A stretch of 64,000 nt of DNA, taken from CAZDET01 sp964504335 (GTDB lineage: Bacteria > Bacteroidota > Bacteroidia > Chitinophagales > Saprospiraceae). Below are positions 1-7,743 of the stretch, piece by piece (position 1 is the stretch's first letter; each line of letters opens with the position of its first letter). The stretch lies in the NCBI GenBank assembly GCA_964504335.1, contig CAZDET010000021.1, positions 1-64,000 on the forward strand, written 5' to 3'. Position numbers and translations under genes: made by a program. Under the pieces are notes generated by a model, which searched no databases, was not told where the DNA came from, and saw nothing but the letters and a program-made list of their open reading frames with translations.

Positions 1-2
1 AG

Positions 3-50
3 GGTCCAAGCTATGTCCCGCCGGGTGAAGTTGTTGCCTCCGGCATTTGA
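3..50 (+). CDS. possible 3' end of a gene cut by the window edge
   Basis: The third forward frame is open from the first base to a TGA at 48-50 and would encode a tail ending PSYVPPGEVVASGI. The tail is too short to assign to a family. Another forward frame is also open here, so this is only a guess that the upstream gene ends just before the SRP RNA promoter. Confidence 0.22.
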   Translation, partial: GPSYVPPGEVVASGI

Positions 51-80
51 TGCGTGTGCCCTATTTAGCACATTGATTTA

Positions 81-111
81 TTGCGCATATACGAGATTTG
101 CCGTACCTTTG
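81..111 (+). promoter_or_regulatory. promoter of the SRP RNA gene
   Basis: A TTG at 81-83 is followed after exactly 20 bases by TACCTTTG at 104-111. This matches the Bacteroidota housekeeping promoter (TTG near -33, TANNTTTG near -7). Transcription would begin around 117-121, which coincides with the first paired bases of the SRP RNA. The same spacing is found in front of both blaI genes in this window. Confidence 0.75.
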
Positions 112-117
112 TGCGCT

Positions 118-212
118 AGTGGGCGGCATACAGCCAGCTCCCTCTGAACCCCCCCAGGGCGGAAACGCAGCAAGGGTAGGAGGTTGTAGCGGTTGGTATG
201 TTTGCCCCATTT
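118..212 (+). ncRNA. ffs: bacterial small SRP RNA (4.5S type)
   Basis: This is the RNA of the signal recognition particle, which binds Ffh and targets membrane proteins co-translationally. The apical domain is clear: a GCG/CGC stem closed by a GAAA tetraloop (159-168), preceded by CCCAGG and followed by AGCAAGGG, the asymmetric loops that contact the Ffh M domain. The long stem is closed by GGGC at 121-124 pairing with GCCC at 204-207, with CATAC/GTATG inside it. A run of seven T at 210-216 follows the closing stem and fits termination. A good promoter lies immediately upstream. The protein partner ffh is also in this window, at 59518-60882. End points are estimated to within a few bases. Confidence 0.93.
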
Positions 213-294
213 TTTTGCCCGCCTCCAACTTCCCGCTCTCTTCTACTGTTGCCATAGCGATAACCAGTGTCATAACCACTAAATCCGCGCAAGC

Positions 295-963
295 ATGAAG
301 TTTTTCATCGATACGGCCAGCCTCGACGACATCCGGGAGGCCAACGAACTCGGTATTCTAGACGGAGTTACTACTAATCCCAGCCTCATGGCCAAGGAAG
401 GCATTTCCGGCGAGGACCGCGTCATGAAGCACTACAAAGATATTTGCGATATCCTCGATGGCGACGTCAGCGCCGAGGTCATCAGCACCGATTTTGAAGG
501 CATGAAGGAAGAGGCCAAAAAGCTAGCCGCCATCGCGCCGAACATCGTGGTGAAAATACCGATGATTCCCGCTGGTGTCAAGGCGCTAGCCTGGTGTTCC
601 GATCAGGGTATCCGCACCAATTGCACCCTCTGCTTTAGCGGCGCCCAAGCAATCCTTGCCGCGAAGGCCGGTGCAGCCTATATTTCTCCCTTCATCGGCC
701 GCATCGACGACATCAACTGGGACGGTATGCAGCTCATCCAGCAAATCGCCGAGATCTACGCCATTCAGGGATTCGAAACCGAAATCCTGGCCGCTTCTAT
801 CCGCTCCTCCAAGCACATCGTAGAATCCGCCCTCGCCGGCGCCGACGTCGTAACGACCCCACTCAGCGCCATCATGGGCCTCTTCAAACACCCATTGACG
901 GATATCGGACTGGAGAAATTCCTGGCCGATCATCAGAAGGCCATGCAGGAAGTGGCGAATTAG
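295..963 (+). CDS. fsa: transaldolase / fructose-6-phosphate aldolase (TalC/Fsa type)
   Basis: A 222-residue single-domain TIM-barrel aldolase of the short transaldolase family, cytoplasmic, acting in the non-oxidative pentose phosphate pathway or as a fructose-6-phosphate aldolase. The N-terminus MKFFIDTASL and the motif GVTTNPSL (24-31) are typical. The Schiff-base lysine is K87 in NIVVKIPM, and the phosphate-binding end carries ILAASIRSS. Length is normal for the family. The ATG is the only sensible start. It lies 80 bases after the SRP RNA, with no recognisable promoter between them. The TAG stop forms the first three bases of a 16-bp repeat. Sequence alone cannot decide between transaldolase and aldolase activity. 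Confidence 0.93.
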   Translation: MKFFIDTASLDDIREANELGILDGVTTNPSLMAKEGISGEDRVMKHYKDICDILDGDVSAEVISTDFEGMKEEAKKLAAIAPNIVVKIPMIPAGVKALAWCSDQGIRTNCTLCFSGAQAILAAKAGAAYISPFIGRIDDINWDGMQLIQQIAEIYAIQGFETEILAASIRSSKHIVESALAGADVVTTPLSAIMGLFKHPLTDIGLEKFLADHQKAMQEVAN

Positions 964-992
964 TACTTTAGTCTTTTGGTACTTTCAGAGGT
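961..992 (+). repeat. two units of a 16-bp repeat starting at the fsa stop codon
   Basis: The unit TAGTACTTTAGTCTTT (961-976) is followed by the diverged unit TGGTACTTTCAGAGGT (977-992). The same unit recurs after the genes ending at 4680, 9423 and 17790. The sequence that follows (CCTAAAGGTCT, 994-1004, then a hairpin) is shared with the copy at 4681-4897. Confidence 0.75.
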
Positions 993-1013
993 GCCTAAAG
1001 GTCTTATATAGGG

Positions 1014-1049
1014 TAGCTCCCTTTCGGTCGTGCACGTCCGGGGGAGCTA
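1014..1049 (+). terminator. hairpin downstream of fsa, terminator-like
   Basis: TAGCTCCC (1014-1021) pairs with GGGAGCTA (1042-1049) and is followed by the T-rich TCTTTGTTTTG. The same hairpin, with a near-identical loop start (TTTCGGTC), occurs at 4858-4897. That suggests a mobile or repeated terminator cassette rather than a gene-specific one. Confidence 0.6.
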
Positions 1050-1157
1050 TCTTTGTTTTGGGGTATTTGCTACCAAAACACACGCCATACGAAGGCGATA
1101 CCTCATCTTGCGATGAGAATAGTAGTTGTCTGGCCATTTTGATCAATCCTTCCATGT

Positions 1158-2876
1158 ATGAGTAAGGTTTACGCTCACTTAGGTTTAGTGTTTATTTCTC
1201 TGTTTGTTAGTTCCTATTCCAGTTGGTTGATTCTGGAATTAAATCAATTTACCGATGCCCGGGTACACGAATTGCGAAAACGCATACGAATTACAAGTTT
1301 TAACCGCCACAATCAGGCTCGAATTAAGGGTGACGATACGTTTTCGTATGTAAAACCTTCGAGTTTTCTGGCTGGAAAGGAGGTGAACAAGGTTACGTAT
1401 GAAGTGCATTCCAAAAAAGACACATTTGCCTTTCAGGAATTCCACCTTGCGTTAGAGGAAGGCGCTATTCTGAGGGCTATTTTCGCCATCGATGTGCCGG
1501 CCAGCAAAAAGAATATTAGTGTGCCAGAGTCATGGAAAATGACTTTGGTCGGACACGCCCACGATTGGATCACTTTGTTAGATACCCTCCCACCCGAAAA
1601 CCGAGTATCTGCCATGTCGGAAGATTCCACTTTGAAGAAATTTTATAAGGGCGCTTATAACTTTTTTCAAATTGCTGAACAATCATTGATGGCCGACGGC
1701 TATCAGGCCGCCTACGATTCGTTGTTGAGTTTAGAATCTGAATACGCCGATGAAAATAATCTCAGCGAAAAAAGTATTTACTACCAGGCATTGATGACCT
1801 TTGCCTCCTTCGTTAGTCAGCATCGCAAATCGCTACACTATCAGGCTATTGGCATTCCCAGAAGGTATAAAGACACCTTGCCAGATATGTCGAACTTTCG
1901 TCCACAGGACGCCAAACGATACCTAATAAATAGATACGCAGATGCCCCCGTACTACTGCTAAATGAAGCGCATAATTCCGGACAGCATCGCGCGTTTGTC
2001 CGGTCATTGCTGCCCGGTTTATACGAAAAAGGATTTCGATTTTTGGCACTGGAAGCATTGGATCACAACGACAGCACCATCAATGGTCGTGGATATCCCA
2101 TCCAAACCTCGGGTTTTTATATTCGGGAGCCTGCTTTTGCTCAGCTTATCCGGGAGGCTATTGCATTGGGTTATCAGGTCGTTCCCTATGAGGATACTAC
2201 CTCCGTTTTTGACCCCGAGCAATCCGCCATCGAACGATCCAATATGCGCGACCAGGCGCAAGCGCAGCATCTATACAACTTGATCAGCCGCCATCCGGAT
2301 GAAAAAGTATTGGTCTTGGCCGGTCACGCCCACATTGCCAAAGGATCAGACGAAAACTGGATTAAAATGGGCCAGCGGTTAGTGGATCTACTAGGCCAGG
2401 ACATTCCCTCCGTAGAATGCACCCTCATGCGGGAAGGATACGAGCCCAAAAATGAAAGTGGGTACTACCGGGCGGCCTTGCAGATGGCTAATCCTGAACG
2501 GCCCTTTGTATTGATCGATACCACAAATAACCAGCCATTTGTCCACCCCTCTTACCCAGAAAAGTACGATTTAAATGTCTTCTTTCCCCGTACTGATGAG
2601 ACTAACGGGTATCCGGATTGGTTAGTAACTTCCAAAGATTTTTACTACGATTTCACCGTCGATCAGGATTTCCTGAGGGGCAAGTTATTCCAGGTTTACA
2701 ACCTGCAAGAATGGGAACAGGAGCACCAAAAAGCAATTCCCATCAATCAGGTAATAATCGGACAGCACGAGCGCTGGAAGTTTCGATTCTTCCTACCCCC
2801 GGGGTCCTACATAGGGCTGGTAAGCGGAGCAAACCACACACCGATATACCGAAAGCAATTTCGGGTTTCGAACTAG
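1158..2876 (+). CDS. secreted protein with an EreA/ChaN-like domain
   Basis: A 572-residue protein with a hydrophobic N-terminus (about residues 6-27), so probably exported or membrane-anchored. The middle holds motifs of the EreA/ChaN superfamily: LLLNEAHNSGQHRAF (about 265-280), LALEAL, QVVPYED and VLVLAGHAHI (about 390). In this superfamily the Glu-His pair (NEAH) and the late GHAH histidines line a pocket used for esterase chemistry or haem/metal binding. The first 230 residues and the C-terminal 120 (beta-rich, PGSYIGLVSG) match no family I recognise. Its base composition is more AT-rich than the neighbours, particularly at the 5' end, which hints at transfer. An out-of-frame ATG four bases upstream is not usable. 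Substrate unknown. Confidence 0.7.
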   Translation: MSKVYAHLGLVFISLFVSSYSSWLILELNQFTDARVHELRKRIRITSFNRHNQARIKGDDTFSYVKPSSFLAGKEVNKVTYEVHSKKDTFAFQEFHLALEEGAILRAIFAIDVPASKKNISVPESWKMTLVGHAHDWITLLDTLPPENRVSAMSEDSTLKKFYKGAYNFFQIAEQSLMADGYQAAYDSLLSLESEYADENNLSEKSIYYQALMTFASFVSQHRKSLHYQAIGIPRRYKDTLPDMSNFRPQDAKRYLINRYADAPVLLLNEAHNSGQHRAFVRSLLPGLYEKGFRFLALEALDHNDSTINGRGYPIQTSGFYIREPAFAQLIREAIALGYQVVPYEDTTSVFDPEQSAIERSNMRDQAQAQHLYNLISRHPDEKVLVLAGHAHIAKGSDENWIKMGQRLVDLLGQDIPSVECTLMREGYEPKNESGYYRAALQMANPERPFVLIDTTNNQPFVHPSYPEKYDLNVFFPRTDETNGYPDWLVTSKDFYYDFTVDQDFLRGKLFQVYNLQEWEQEHQKAIPINQVIIGQHERWKFRFFLPPGSYIGLVSGANHTPIYRKQFRVSN

Positions 2877-2941
2877 AAATAATTCTAATGCCACCTTTAC
2901 TGCTGGGTTGGTGTAAACCACGGGCATTTTCTCAGCTACCA

Positions 2942-2984
2942 TTGCATTATCCAGTTATTTAACGTATAATTGCGTTATATAACG
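2942..2984 (+). promoter_or_regulatory. blaI/M56 promoter flanked by two palindromic operators
   Basis: AGTTATTTAACG (2953-2964) and CGTTATATAACG (2973-2984, a perfect palindrome) flank TATAATTG (2965-2972), a good -7 element. A TTG at 2942-2944 lies 20 bases upstream of it. The two GTTA-N2-TAAC sites are 20 bp apart, two helical turns. BlaI-family repressors bind such dyads as dimers, so autoregulation of this operon is likely. The arrangement mirrors 48477-48525, but with different half-sites. Confidence 0.7.
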
Positions 2985-2989
2985 AAATA

Positions 2990-3355
2990 ATGAAGAAGTT
3001 AACGAAAGCACAGGAGGAAATCATGCAGCTCATCTGGGAGCTGGGAGAGTGTACGGTTGGTGAAATCCGGACCGCCATCGAAGCGCAAAAGGGCATCAAG
3101 CCGCCCCACAGCACCGTATCTGCCCTGGTGCTTGCATTAGACAAAAAGGGGTTCCTTGCCCACAAAGCCTACGGACGTACTTTCGTGTACCGCCCCACCA
3201 TCAGTCGGGAGGAATACGGTCGGCAATCGCTTGGTAGTCTGATCCAGCGGTTTTTCGGCGGCTCGCCTAATCGCCTGATGGCCCACCTGGCGAGGGAGGA
3301 GAACCTGAGTCTGGAGGAAATCGATCAGCTCATGCGTCAATTGGAAGAGGAATGA
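2990..3355 (+). CDS. BlaI/MecI-family transcriptional repressor
   Basis: A 121-residue winged-helix repressor. The N-terminal helix KLTKAQEEIMQLIWELGECTV and the recognition region PPHSTVSALVLALDKKGFL are typical of BlaI/MecI, as is the wing (GRTFVYRP). The C-terminal helical region dimerises. In known systems the partner M56 metallopeptidase senses a signal and triggers cleavage of the repressor. Here the partner starts 4 bases before the end of this gene (ATGA overlap), so the two are translationally coupled. In Bacteroidota such pairs usually are not linked to beta-lactamases, and none lies nearby. The signal is unknown. Confidence 0.92.
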   Translation: MKKLTKAQEEIMQLIWELGECTVGEIRTAIEAQKGIKPPHSTVSALVLALDKKGFLAHKAYGRTFVYRPTISREEYGRQSLGSLIQRFFGGSPNRLMAHLAREENLSLEEIDQLMRQLEEE

Positions 3356-4680
3356 ACAACGAATGGATGCTGTATTTGCTCCGATTGAGCACGATCTGGA
3401 TGGTCTTACTGCTCTTCTACCGCCTCGCGCTGCGTCGCAATGGGAATTGGAAATTGCACGGACGGTTTTTAATCGGCATCTATCTTGCAGGTATCATCCT
3501 ACCCGCGCTGCCGAGCATCCCTCTATTTGAATCGGTACACGTGCTATCCGCACCAACCGTTTCGTTCGGTGGAACTATACCAACGGTGGCGGTTGACACC
3601 TACCCCGAGCCTAGTGCACTGCCCTTGGGCACTTCATTACTGCTGGCCATTTATGCGCTAGGGGCGTTGACGGCCTTAGTTCCGTTATTGTGCAATATTT
3701 GGAAGCTCTACCAATGGAAAAAGCTGGGGAATGCCGAGTATTTTGGTAGTATCCCAGTGGTTTGCCATCCCGACATCCCCATCCCGATGGCCGGCTTTCG
3801 CACCCTCTTTCTGCCCGCAGGCATGGATCCGGCAGCAAAGCACCTGGCGCTCCTCCACGAAGCCGCACACGTGCGCCATTACCATACCTGGCAACGACTG
3901 CTATTCCTGATTGGTCGATTGTTTTTGTGGTTTCATCCGCTACAGTGGTTCCTCCTGCGAAAGCTTGAACAAGTCCAAGAATATCAGGCAGATGCATCTG
4001 TTTGTCGCCACGTCGACGGCAAGGCCTACAGTCGGTTTTTGCTTCGGCAGGTCATCGTTGGCCCGGTAGCAACCGCTTGGCCAGCGCTCTTTTCCTCACC
4101 CCTTAAATCGCGAATCACCATGATGCAATCCAACTTTCCGGCGCGCTCTTTATCGAGTATACAAGCACTGGCCTTGTGTGTACTGTTTGGAGCCCTGCTC
4201 GTGTCCTGCACTCAATTTTCACCCGACATGCCCTCCGTAGAACTCCCTGTGCTATCGGTAGAAGAAGTCGATCAAGCCCCCCAATTCGAGAATTCCCCTA
4301 TCGACGAAGCGGAAGGCAAGCGTGCTTTATTAACCCACATCTACCGAAACATCAAGTATCCGGCGGTTGCGCGCCAGGCAGCTCGGGAGGCGCTCATTCG
4401 AACCGCTTTTGTTATCGATCAAAATGGCCATCTTTTCATTCAATCCGAACAAATCCAGGAATATCAGGGGGAAGCCAACCCGGAAATGGTGGTCGTAATG
4501 GGATACGGCGACGACCGAAATAAGTCAAATAGCGCGTCGCTTGAATCCGCCGATGCAGCACTCGAGTCGGAAGTGGAGCGCGTGCTGAAAACCTTGCACG
4601 ATTGGCGGCCGGCCATGCACCAGGGAAAGCCGGTTGCGGTGCAGCTTACCCTGGATTTCCTGTTTAAATTGCAAGAATAG
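3352..4680 (+). CDS. BlaR1-like M56 membrane metallopeptidase with TonB-type C-terminus
   Basis: A 442-residue integral membrane sensor protease. Hydrophobic segments lie near residues 5-22, 38-52 and 95-115. The zinc site is HEAAH in LALLHEAAHVRHYH (about 170), with the third ligand in QEYQAD. A further membrane segment (about 268-288, ALCVLFGALLVSCTQ) leads to a C-terminal region from about 320 (IYRNIKYPAVARQAARE, then ALIRTAFVIDQNGHL) that resembles the TonB C-terminal fold. It presumably cleaves or triggers cleavage of the BlaI protein encoded just before it. TonB-like tails replacing the penicillin-binding domain are common in Bacteroidota M56 proteins, so a ligand other than beta-lactam is likely. 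Confidence 0.88.
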   Translation: MNNEWMLYLLRLSTIWMVLLLFYRLALRRNGNWKLHGRFLIGIYLAGIILPALPSIPLFESVHVLSAPTVSFGGTIPTVAVDTYPEPSALPLGTSLLLAIYALGALTALVPLLCNIWKLYQWKKLGNAEYFGSIPVVCHPDIPIPMAGFRTLFLPAGMDPAAKHLALLHEAAHVRHYHTWQRLLFLIGRLFLWFHPLQWFLLRKLEQVQEYQADASVCRHVDGKAYSRFLLRQVIVGPVATAWPALFSSPLKSRITMMQSNFPARSLSSIQALALCVLFGALLVSCTQFSPDMPSVELPVLSVEEVDQAPQFENSPIDEAEGKRALLTHIYRNIKYPAVARQAAREALIRTAFVIDQNGHLFIQSEQIQEYQGEANPEMVVVMGYGDDRNKSNSASLESADAALESEVERVLKTLHDWRPAMHQGKPVAVQLTLDFLFKLQE

Positions 4681-4850
4681 ACGGTACTTTGGTCTTTTGG
4701 TACTTTCAGAAGAGCCTAAAGGTCTAAAAATCTACCTTCTTTGACAATTTTTGTGGTCGACACAAAACCGATGTCCGAAAAGGATTGAAGGCAGAGGATT
4801 TGTGTCGATATAACCACGAAAATTGTCAGAGAACCAAAATCTAAAGGTCT
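4681..4850. mobile_element. 16-bp repeat locus carrying a 115-bp palindromic insertion with 10-bp target duplication
   Basis: The locus begins like the one at 961: two repeat units, then CCTAAAGGTCT (4715-4725). At 961 that sequence runs on directly into the shared hairpin; here 115 bases (4726-4840) intervene and CTAAAGGTCT is repeated (4841-4850) before the hairpin resumes. The insert is an imperfect inverted repeat: TTGACAATTTTTGTGG-TCGACACAAA (4741-4766) against 4799-4829, separated by 32 bases. No protein is encoded. This is what a MITE-like element with a 10-bp target duplication would look like. The transposase responsible is not in the window. Confidence 0.6.
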
Positions 4851-4857
4851 TAAATAG

Positions 4858-4899
4858 AATAGCTCCCTTTCGGTCAAGTGCAGCCGGGGGAGCTATTTT
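4858..4899. terminator. bidirectional terminator between the M56 gene and the phosphorylase
   Basis: AATAGCTCCC (4858-4867) pairs with GGGAGCTATT (4888-4897), followed by TTTT on the plus strand; A-rich sequence on the other side gives a T-run on the minus strand. It separates two convergent genes. It is a second copy of the hairpin at 1014-1049. Confidence 0.7.
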
Positions 4900-4907
4900 C
4901 ATTCTCA

Positions 4908-5798
4908 TTACACCAACTGCTCCAACACCTCCTCAATCATCCGATCCACCGCCCCTTTTGCATCCTTGCTGAACGTGCCGAGGGACCGATTGGCCAGAAT
5001 CACACTCGCCGACACGGCCCGGTGGCCCAGGAGCTTACTCAATCCATAGATTCCCGCGGTTTCCATTTCCAGATTAGTGATGGCGAGGTCTCGGTAGCGG
5101 AAATCGATCAAGCTATCCAGCTGCACGTTGGAAGACAATCGCATTCGCCGCCCCTGCGGCCCGTAAAAGCCGGAAGCGGTCAGCGTGATGCCTGCCTGGC
5201 TGGTACCGAGGAGTTGTTGAAGTAGTGGTTGATTTGCCGTAGTGAAGTAGGGCGTGATAGTGGATGGCAGCTGGTGGTGAGGAAAGGCGGCTGCTAGTTG
5301 TTGTTCCTGGTCCGAAGGTTGGCGGGAATAATAGTGTAGCAGGTTGTCCAGGCCAATAGCGTAGGCGGAATACACCACTGTATCGACCGGTAAATCGGTT
5401 TGGAGCCCACCGGTGGTACCGAGGCGGATGAGGTCGAGTGAGCGCAGTTCCTGTCGAACTTCCCGGGCAGAAAAGTCGATATTGGCGAGTGCATCCAGCT
5501 CGTTGAGTACGATATCGATGTTGTCGGTGCCGATGCCCGTAGACAGAACCGTTAGGCGCTTGCCTCCGAGAGCGCCGGTGTGAGTGGTAAATTCGCGCTT
5601 GGTCCGACGCAGGTCAATGCGATCGAAATGCCGCGATACCCGCTCCACCCGAGCCGGATCGCCTACCAGAATAACCGTATCGGCAATCTCATCGGGGCGC
5701 AGGTCGAGGTGGTAGACCCGACCCTCCGAAGAGAGGATAAGCTCGGATGGCAAGAGTTTCGGCACAATGGCTATTTGTGAGAAAGTGATTTGAAACAA
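4908..5798 (-). CDS. udp: nucleoside phosphorylase, uridine phosphorylase-like
   Basis: A 296-residue cytoplasmic enzyme of the NP-I (PNP/UDP) family, which splits nucleosides with phosphate for salvage. Visible motifs: VILVGDPARVERVS (phosphate binding, about 42-55), STGIGTDNIDIVLNEL (about 85-100), LGTTGG (about 127) and NLEMETAGIYGLS (about 243-255), whose EMET glutamate and methionine contact the ribose. A SXXXXL insert and the EMETAG spelling favour uridine phosphorylase over purine enzymes, but specificity is not certain. It is transcribed away from the ArsC-like gene, with 43 bases between their starts. Confidence 0.85.
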   Translation of the reverse strand: MFQITFSQIAIVPKLLPSELILSSEGRVYHLDLRPDEIADTVILVGDPARVERVSRHFDRIDLRRTKREFTTHTGALGGKRLTVLSTGIGTDNIDIVLNELDALANIDFSAREVRQELRSLDLIRLGTTGGLQTDLPVDTVVYSAYAIGLDNLLHYYSRQPSDQEQQLAAAFPHHQLPSTITPYFTTANQPLLQQLLGTSQAGITLTASGFYGPQGRRMRLSSNVQLDSLIDFRYRDLAITNLEMETAGIYGLSKLLGHRAVSASVILANRSLGTFSKDAKGAVDRMIEEVLEQLV

Positions 5799-5841
5799 CT
5801 GGGATTTTCGGTGGTTTTTGAATACGTTAAGGCTGTAATTA

Positions 5842-6210
5842 ATGGTAAAAGGTAACCAATTGAAGAAAATCTACCATCTCAGCACGTGCAAAACCTGCCA
5901 GCGCATCATTGGACAGCTCAAAGATGCCACAGATTGGGAATATCAGGATATCAAAACCGAGCCGCTGACCGCCGAGCAGGTCGACTTCATGAAGGAACAG
6001 GTCGGCACCTACGAGGGGCTCTTCAGCCGTCGGGCCATGAAATACCGCAGCATGGGGCTGGCCGACCAGGAATTGTCGGAATCCGACTATCGACGCCTGA
6101 TTTTGGAGGAGTATACCTTCTTGAAGCGCCCCGTGGTCGTGGTCGATGATCAAGTATTTGTGGGGAGCAGCAAAAAATCCGTTGAAGGCGCGCTAGCCGC
6201 CTTGTCTTAA
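5842..6210 (+). CDS. ArsC/Spx-family thioredoxin-fold protein
   Basis: A 122-residue protein of the ArsC/Spx family. The active-site region LSTCKTCQR (14-22) has a CxxC, and the C-terminal LKRPVVVVDDQVFVG gives the conserved Arg-Pro after the third strand. The family includes glutaredoxin-dependent arsenate reductases and the regulator Spx. With no ars genes nearby, a general thiol reductase or stress role is as likely as arsenate reduction. It is followed after 20 bases by hemF on the same strand, so the two may be co-transcribed. Confidence 0.8.
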   Translation: MVKGNQLKKIYHLSTCKTCQRIIGQLKDATDWEYQDIKTEPLTAEQVDFMKEQVGTYEGLFSRRAMKYRSMGLADQELSESDYRRLILEEYTFLKRPVVVVDDQVFVGSSKKSVEGALAALS

Positions 6211-6230
6211 ACACATAAACCCTTTTGGAT

Positions 6231-7148
6231 ATGCTCACAACCACCACGGTCCCCACCAAGCAGGCAATCGAAACGTATTTCGGGGAATTGCAAAATGATA
6301 TCTGCCGCCAGTTGGAAGCGGTAGACGAGGGCAACACCTTCCGCGAAGACCTCTGGGAACGGCCGGGCGGCGGCGGTGGCCGGGCACGCGTACTCGAAGG
6401 AGATTTGATCGAAAAAGGGGGCGTCAATTTTAGTGCCGTTCACGGCCCACTGCCCGCGAAGGCGGCTATGGCCCTCGGTGCCGATCCGACAACTGGCTTT
6501 TATGCTACGGGGGTGAGCATCGTGCTGCACCCCCACAATCCGATGGCCCCCATCATTCACATGAATGTGCGCTACTTTGAGATGGATGATGGCCAGTGGT
6601 GGTTCGGCGGTGGCATCGACCTAACGCCCCACTACGTCATTCCCGAGGATGCGCGCTGGTTTCACCGACAGCTCAAATTGGTTTGCGATCGAGCCCATCC
6701 CGAGTACTACGGCCGCTTCAAGGACTGGGCCGACGACTATTTTTTCCTTCCCCACCGCCAGGAAACCCGGGGAGTAGGCGGCATCTTTTTCGATCGCCTC
6801 ACCGAAACCGAAGACTTCACGCGCTCTCAGCTATTCGGGTTCGTGGCAGCCGTAGGCGAAGCCTTCGCCCCCATTTACACGGAGCTGTTGCGCCGGCGCG
6901 CCCGCCTGCCCTACCAGCAGGAAGAAAAGAACTGGCAGCGCCTGCGCCGCGGCCGCTACGTCGAATTCAATCTCGTATGGGATCGCGGCACCAAATTTGG
7001 CCTGGAAACAGGCGGCCGGACGGAAAGCATCCTCATGAGCCTCCCTCCCCTCGCCAGTTGGACCTACGATTACCAGCCCGAACCGGGCAGCCGGGAAGCA
7101 AAAACACTAGGATGGTTGCGCAAAGGGGTCAATTGGCCGGAGGTGTAA
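6231..7148 (+). CDS. hemF: oxygen-dependent coproporphyrinogen III oxidase
   Basis: A 305-residue enzyme of haem synthesis that oxidatively decarboxylates coproporphyrinogen III to protoporphyrinogen IX using O2. Diagnostic stretches are GVNFSAVHGPLP, HMNVRYFE, WWFGGGIDLTPHY, the glycine-rich GGGGGRARVLEGD, and KFGLETGGRTESILMSLPP near the C-terminus. Length matches HemF. The ATG at 6231 is preferred over an in-frame TTG at 6225. The gene implies aerobic growth. Its end is followed by short AATGGCG repeats. Confidence 0.96.
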   Translation: MLTTTTVPTKQAIETYFGELQNDICRQLEAVDEGNTFREDLWERPGGGGGRARVLEGDLIEKGGVNFSAVHGPLPAKAAMALGADPTTGFYATGVSIVLHPHNPMAPIIHMNVRYFEMDDGQWWFGGGIDLTPHYVIPEDARWFHRQLKLVCDRAHPEYYGRFKDWADDYFFLPHRQETRGVGGIFFDRLTETEDFTRSQLFGFVAAVGEAFAPIYTELLRRRARLPYQQEEKNWQRLRRGRYVEFNLVWDRGTKFGLETGGRTESILMSLPPLASWTYDYQPEPGSREAKTLGWLRKGVNWPEV

Positions 7149-7203
7149 TGGCGAATGGCGAATGGCGAAATTTAAAGCATCATAAAATTCGCTATTCACT
7201 ATT
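7147..7203. repeat. inverted heptad repeats between convergent genes
   Basis: AATGGCG occurs three times in tandem (7147-7167); CGCTATT and CACTATT (7190-7203) are the inverse heptads AATAGCG and AATAGTG. Between them GCGAAATTT and AAAATTCGC can pair as a stem (8 of 9 bases). The array fills the whole space between hemF and the convergent lipoprotein gene and touches both stop codons. It may act as a bidirectional terminator. Confidence 0.65.
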
Positions 7204-7723
7204 AATTGGTGCAGATGACATAGATCGGATCCGTTACGATTTCATTCGACCAATTGCCGGCCCGGTCGCGCATTTGGATCGCGAATTGGGTGGTATCGAC
7301 GCGGTTGAGGTTGGCATTAGCACAGGCGAGGGTGATATTGCCGACCGTTTGGAAGCAGCAGATTTGATCGTTGCGGAAAATGATGGTGACTTCCCCGCTG
7401 ATGCCATTACCGGTGCCTTCTTCGGGAATGGTGGGCAGGCCGAAGGGGATTTCGATCGGCAAATCGGGAAAGCGGAGATCCTTCAGGACGATATCGGTAG
7501 AATCCGGAGTGTCGAGACTTAAGTCGCCATCGCCGTCGGTAAAAGAAAAGCGGATAAGGATAGTGTCCAGGATGCCGAGCGGCTGTTGGTAGATGCTATC
7601 CTTGGAGTTGGCCACAAATTCGATGACCGGTGTATCGGGATAGTCCGGCGGTTGAGTACAGGAGGAGACCAAGAAAAGGAGCAACGCAAAAGCGGCAAAG
7701 CAACGCATATAGGAAGTTGTCAT
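7202..7723 (-). CDS. hypothetical lipoprotein
   Basis: A 173-residue protein of unknown function. Starting at the Met encoded at 7723 gives MTTSYMRCFAAFALLLFLVSSC, a lipoprotein signal with lipobox LVSSC; the Met five codons later is an equally good start. The mature part has an acidic beta-rich stretch (RFSFTDGDGDLS) that looks like an Ig-like or cadherin-type repeat seen in many Bacteroidota lipoproteins, and paired Cys residues (ICCF). It starts 20 bases from the divergent acyl-protein synthetase gene. An earlier Met at 7765 would overlap that gene and is rejected. Confidence 0.7.
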   Translation of the reverse strand: MTTSYMRCFAAFALLLFLVSSCTQPPDYPDTPVIEFVANSKDSIYQQPLGILDTILIRFSFTDGDGDLSLDTPDSTDIVLKDLRFPDLPIEIPFGLPTIPEEGTGNGISGEVTIIFRNDQICCFQTVGNITLACANANLNRVDTTQFAIQMRDRAGNWSNEIVTDPIYVICTN

Positions 7724-7743
7724 CAGGCGAAAGTTAAAGCAAC

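Noticed and set aside
6596..7522. Open frame of 308 codons overlapping hemF and the lipoprotein gene
   Set aside because: Arginine- and proline-rich shadow frame; hemF and the lipoprotein explain both strands.
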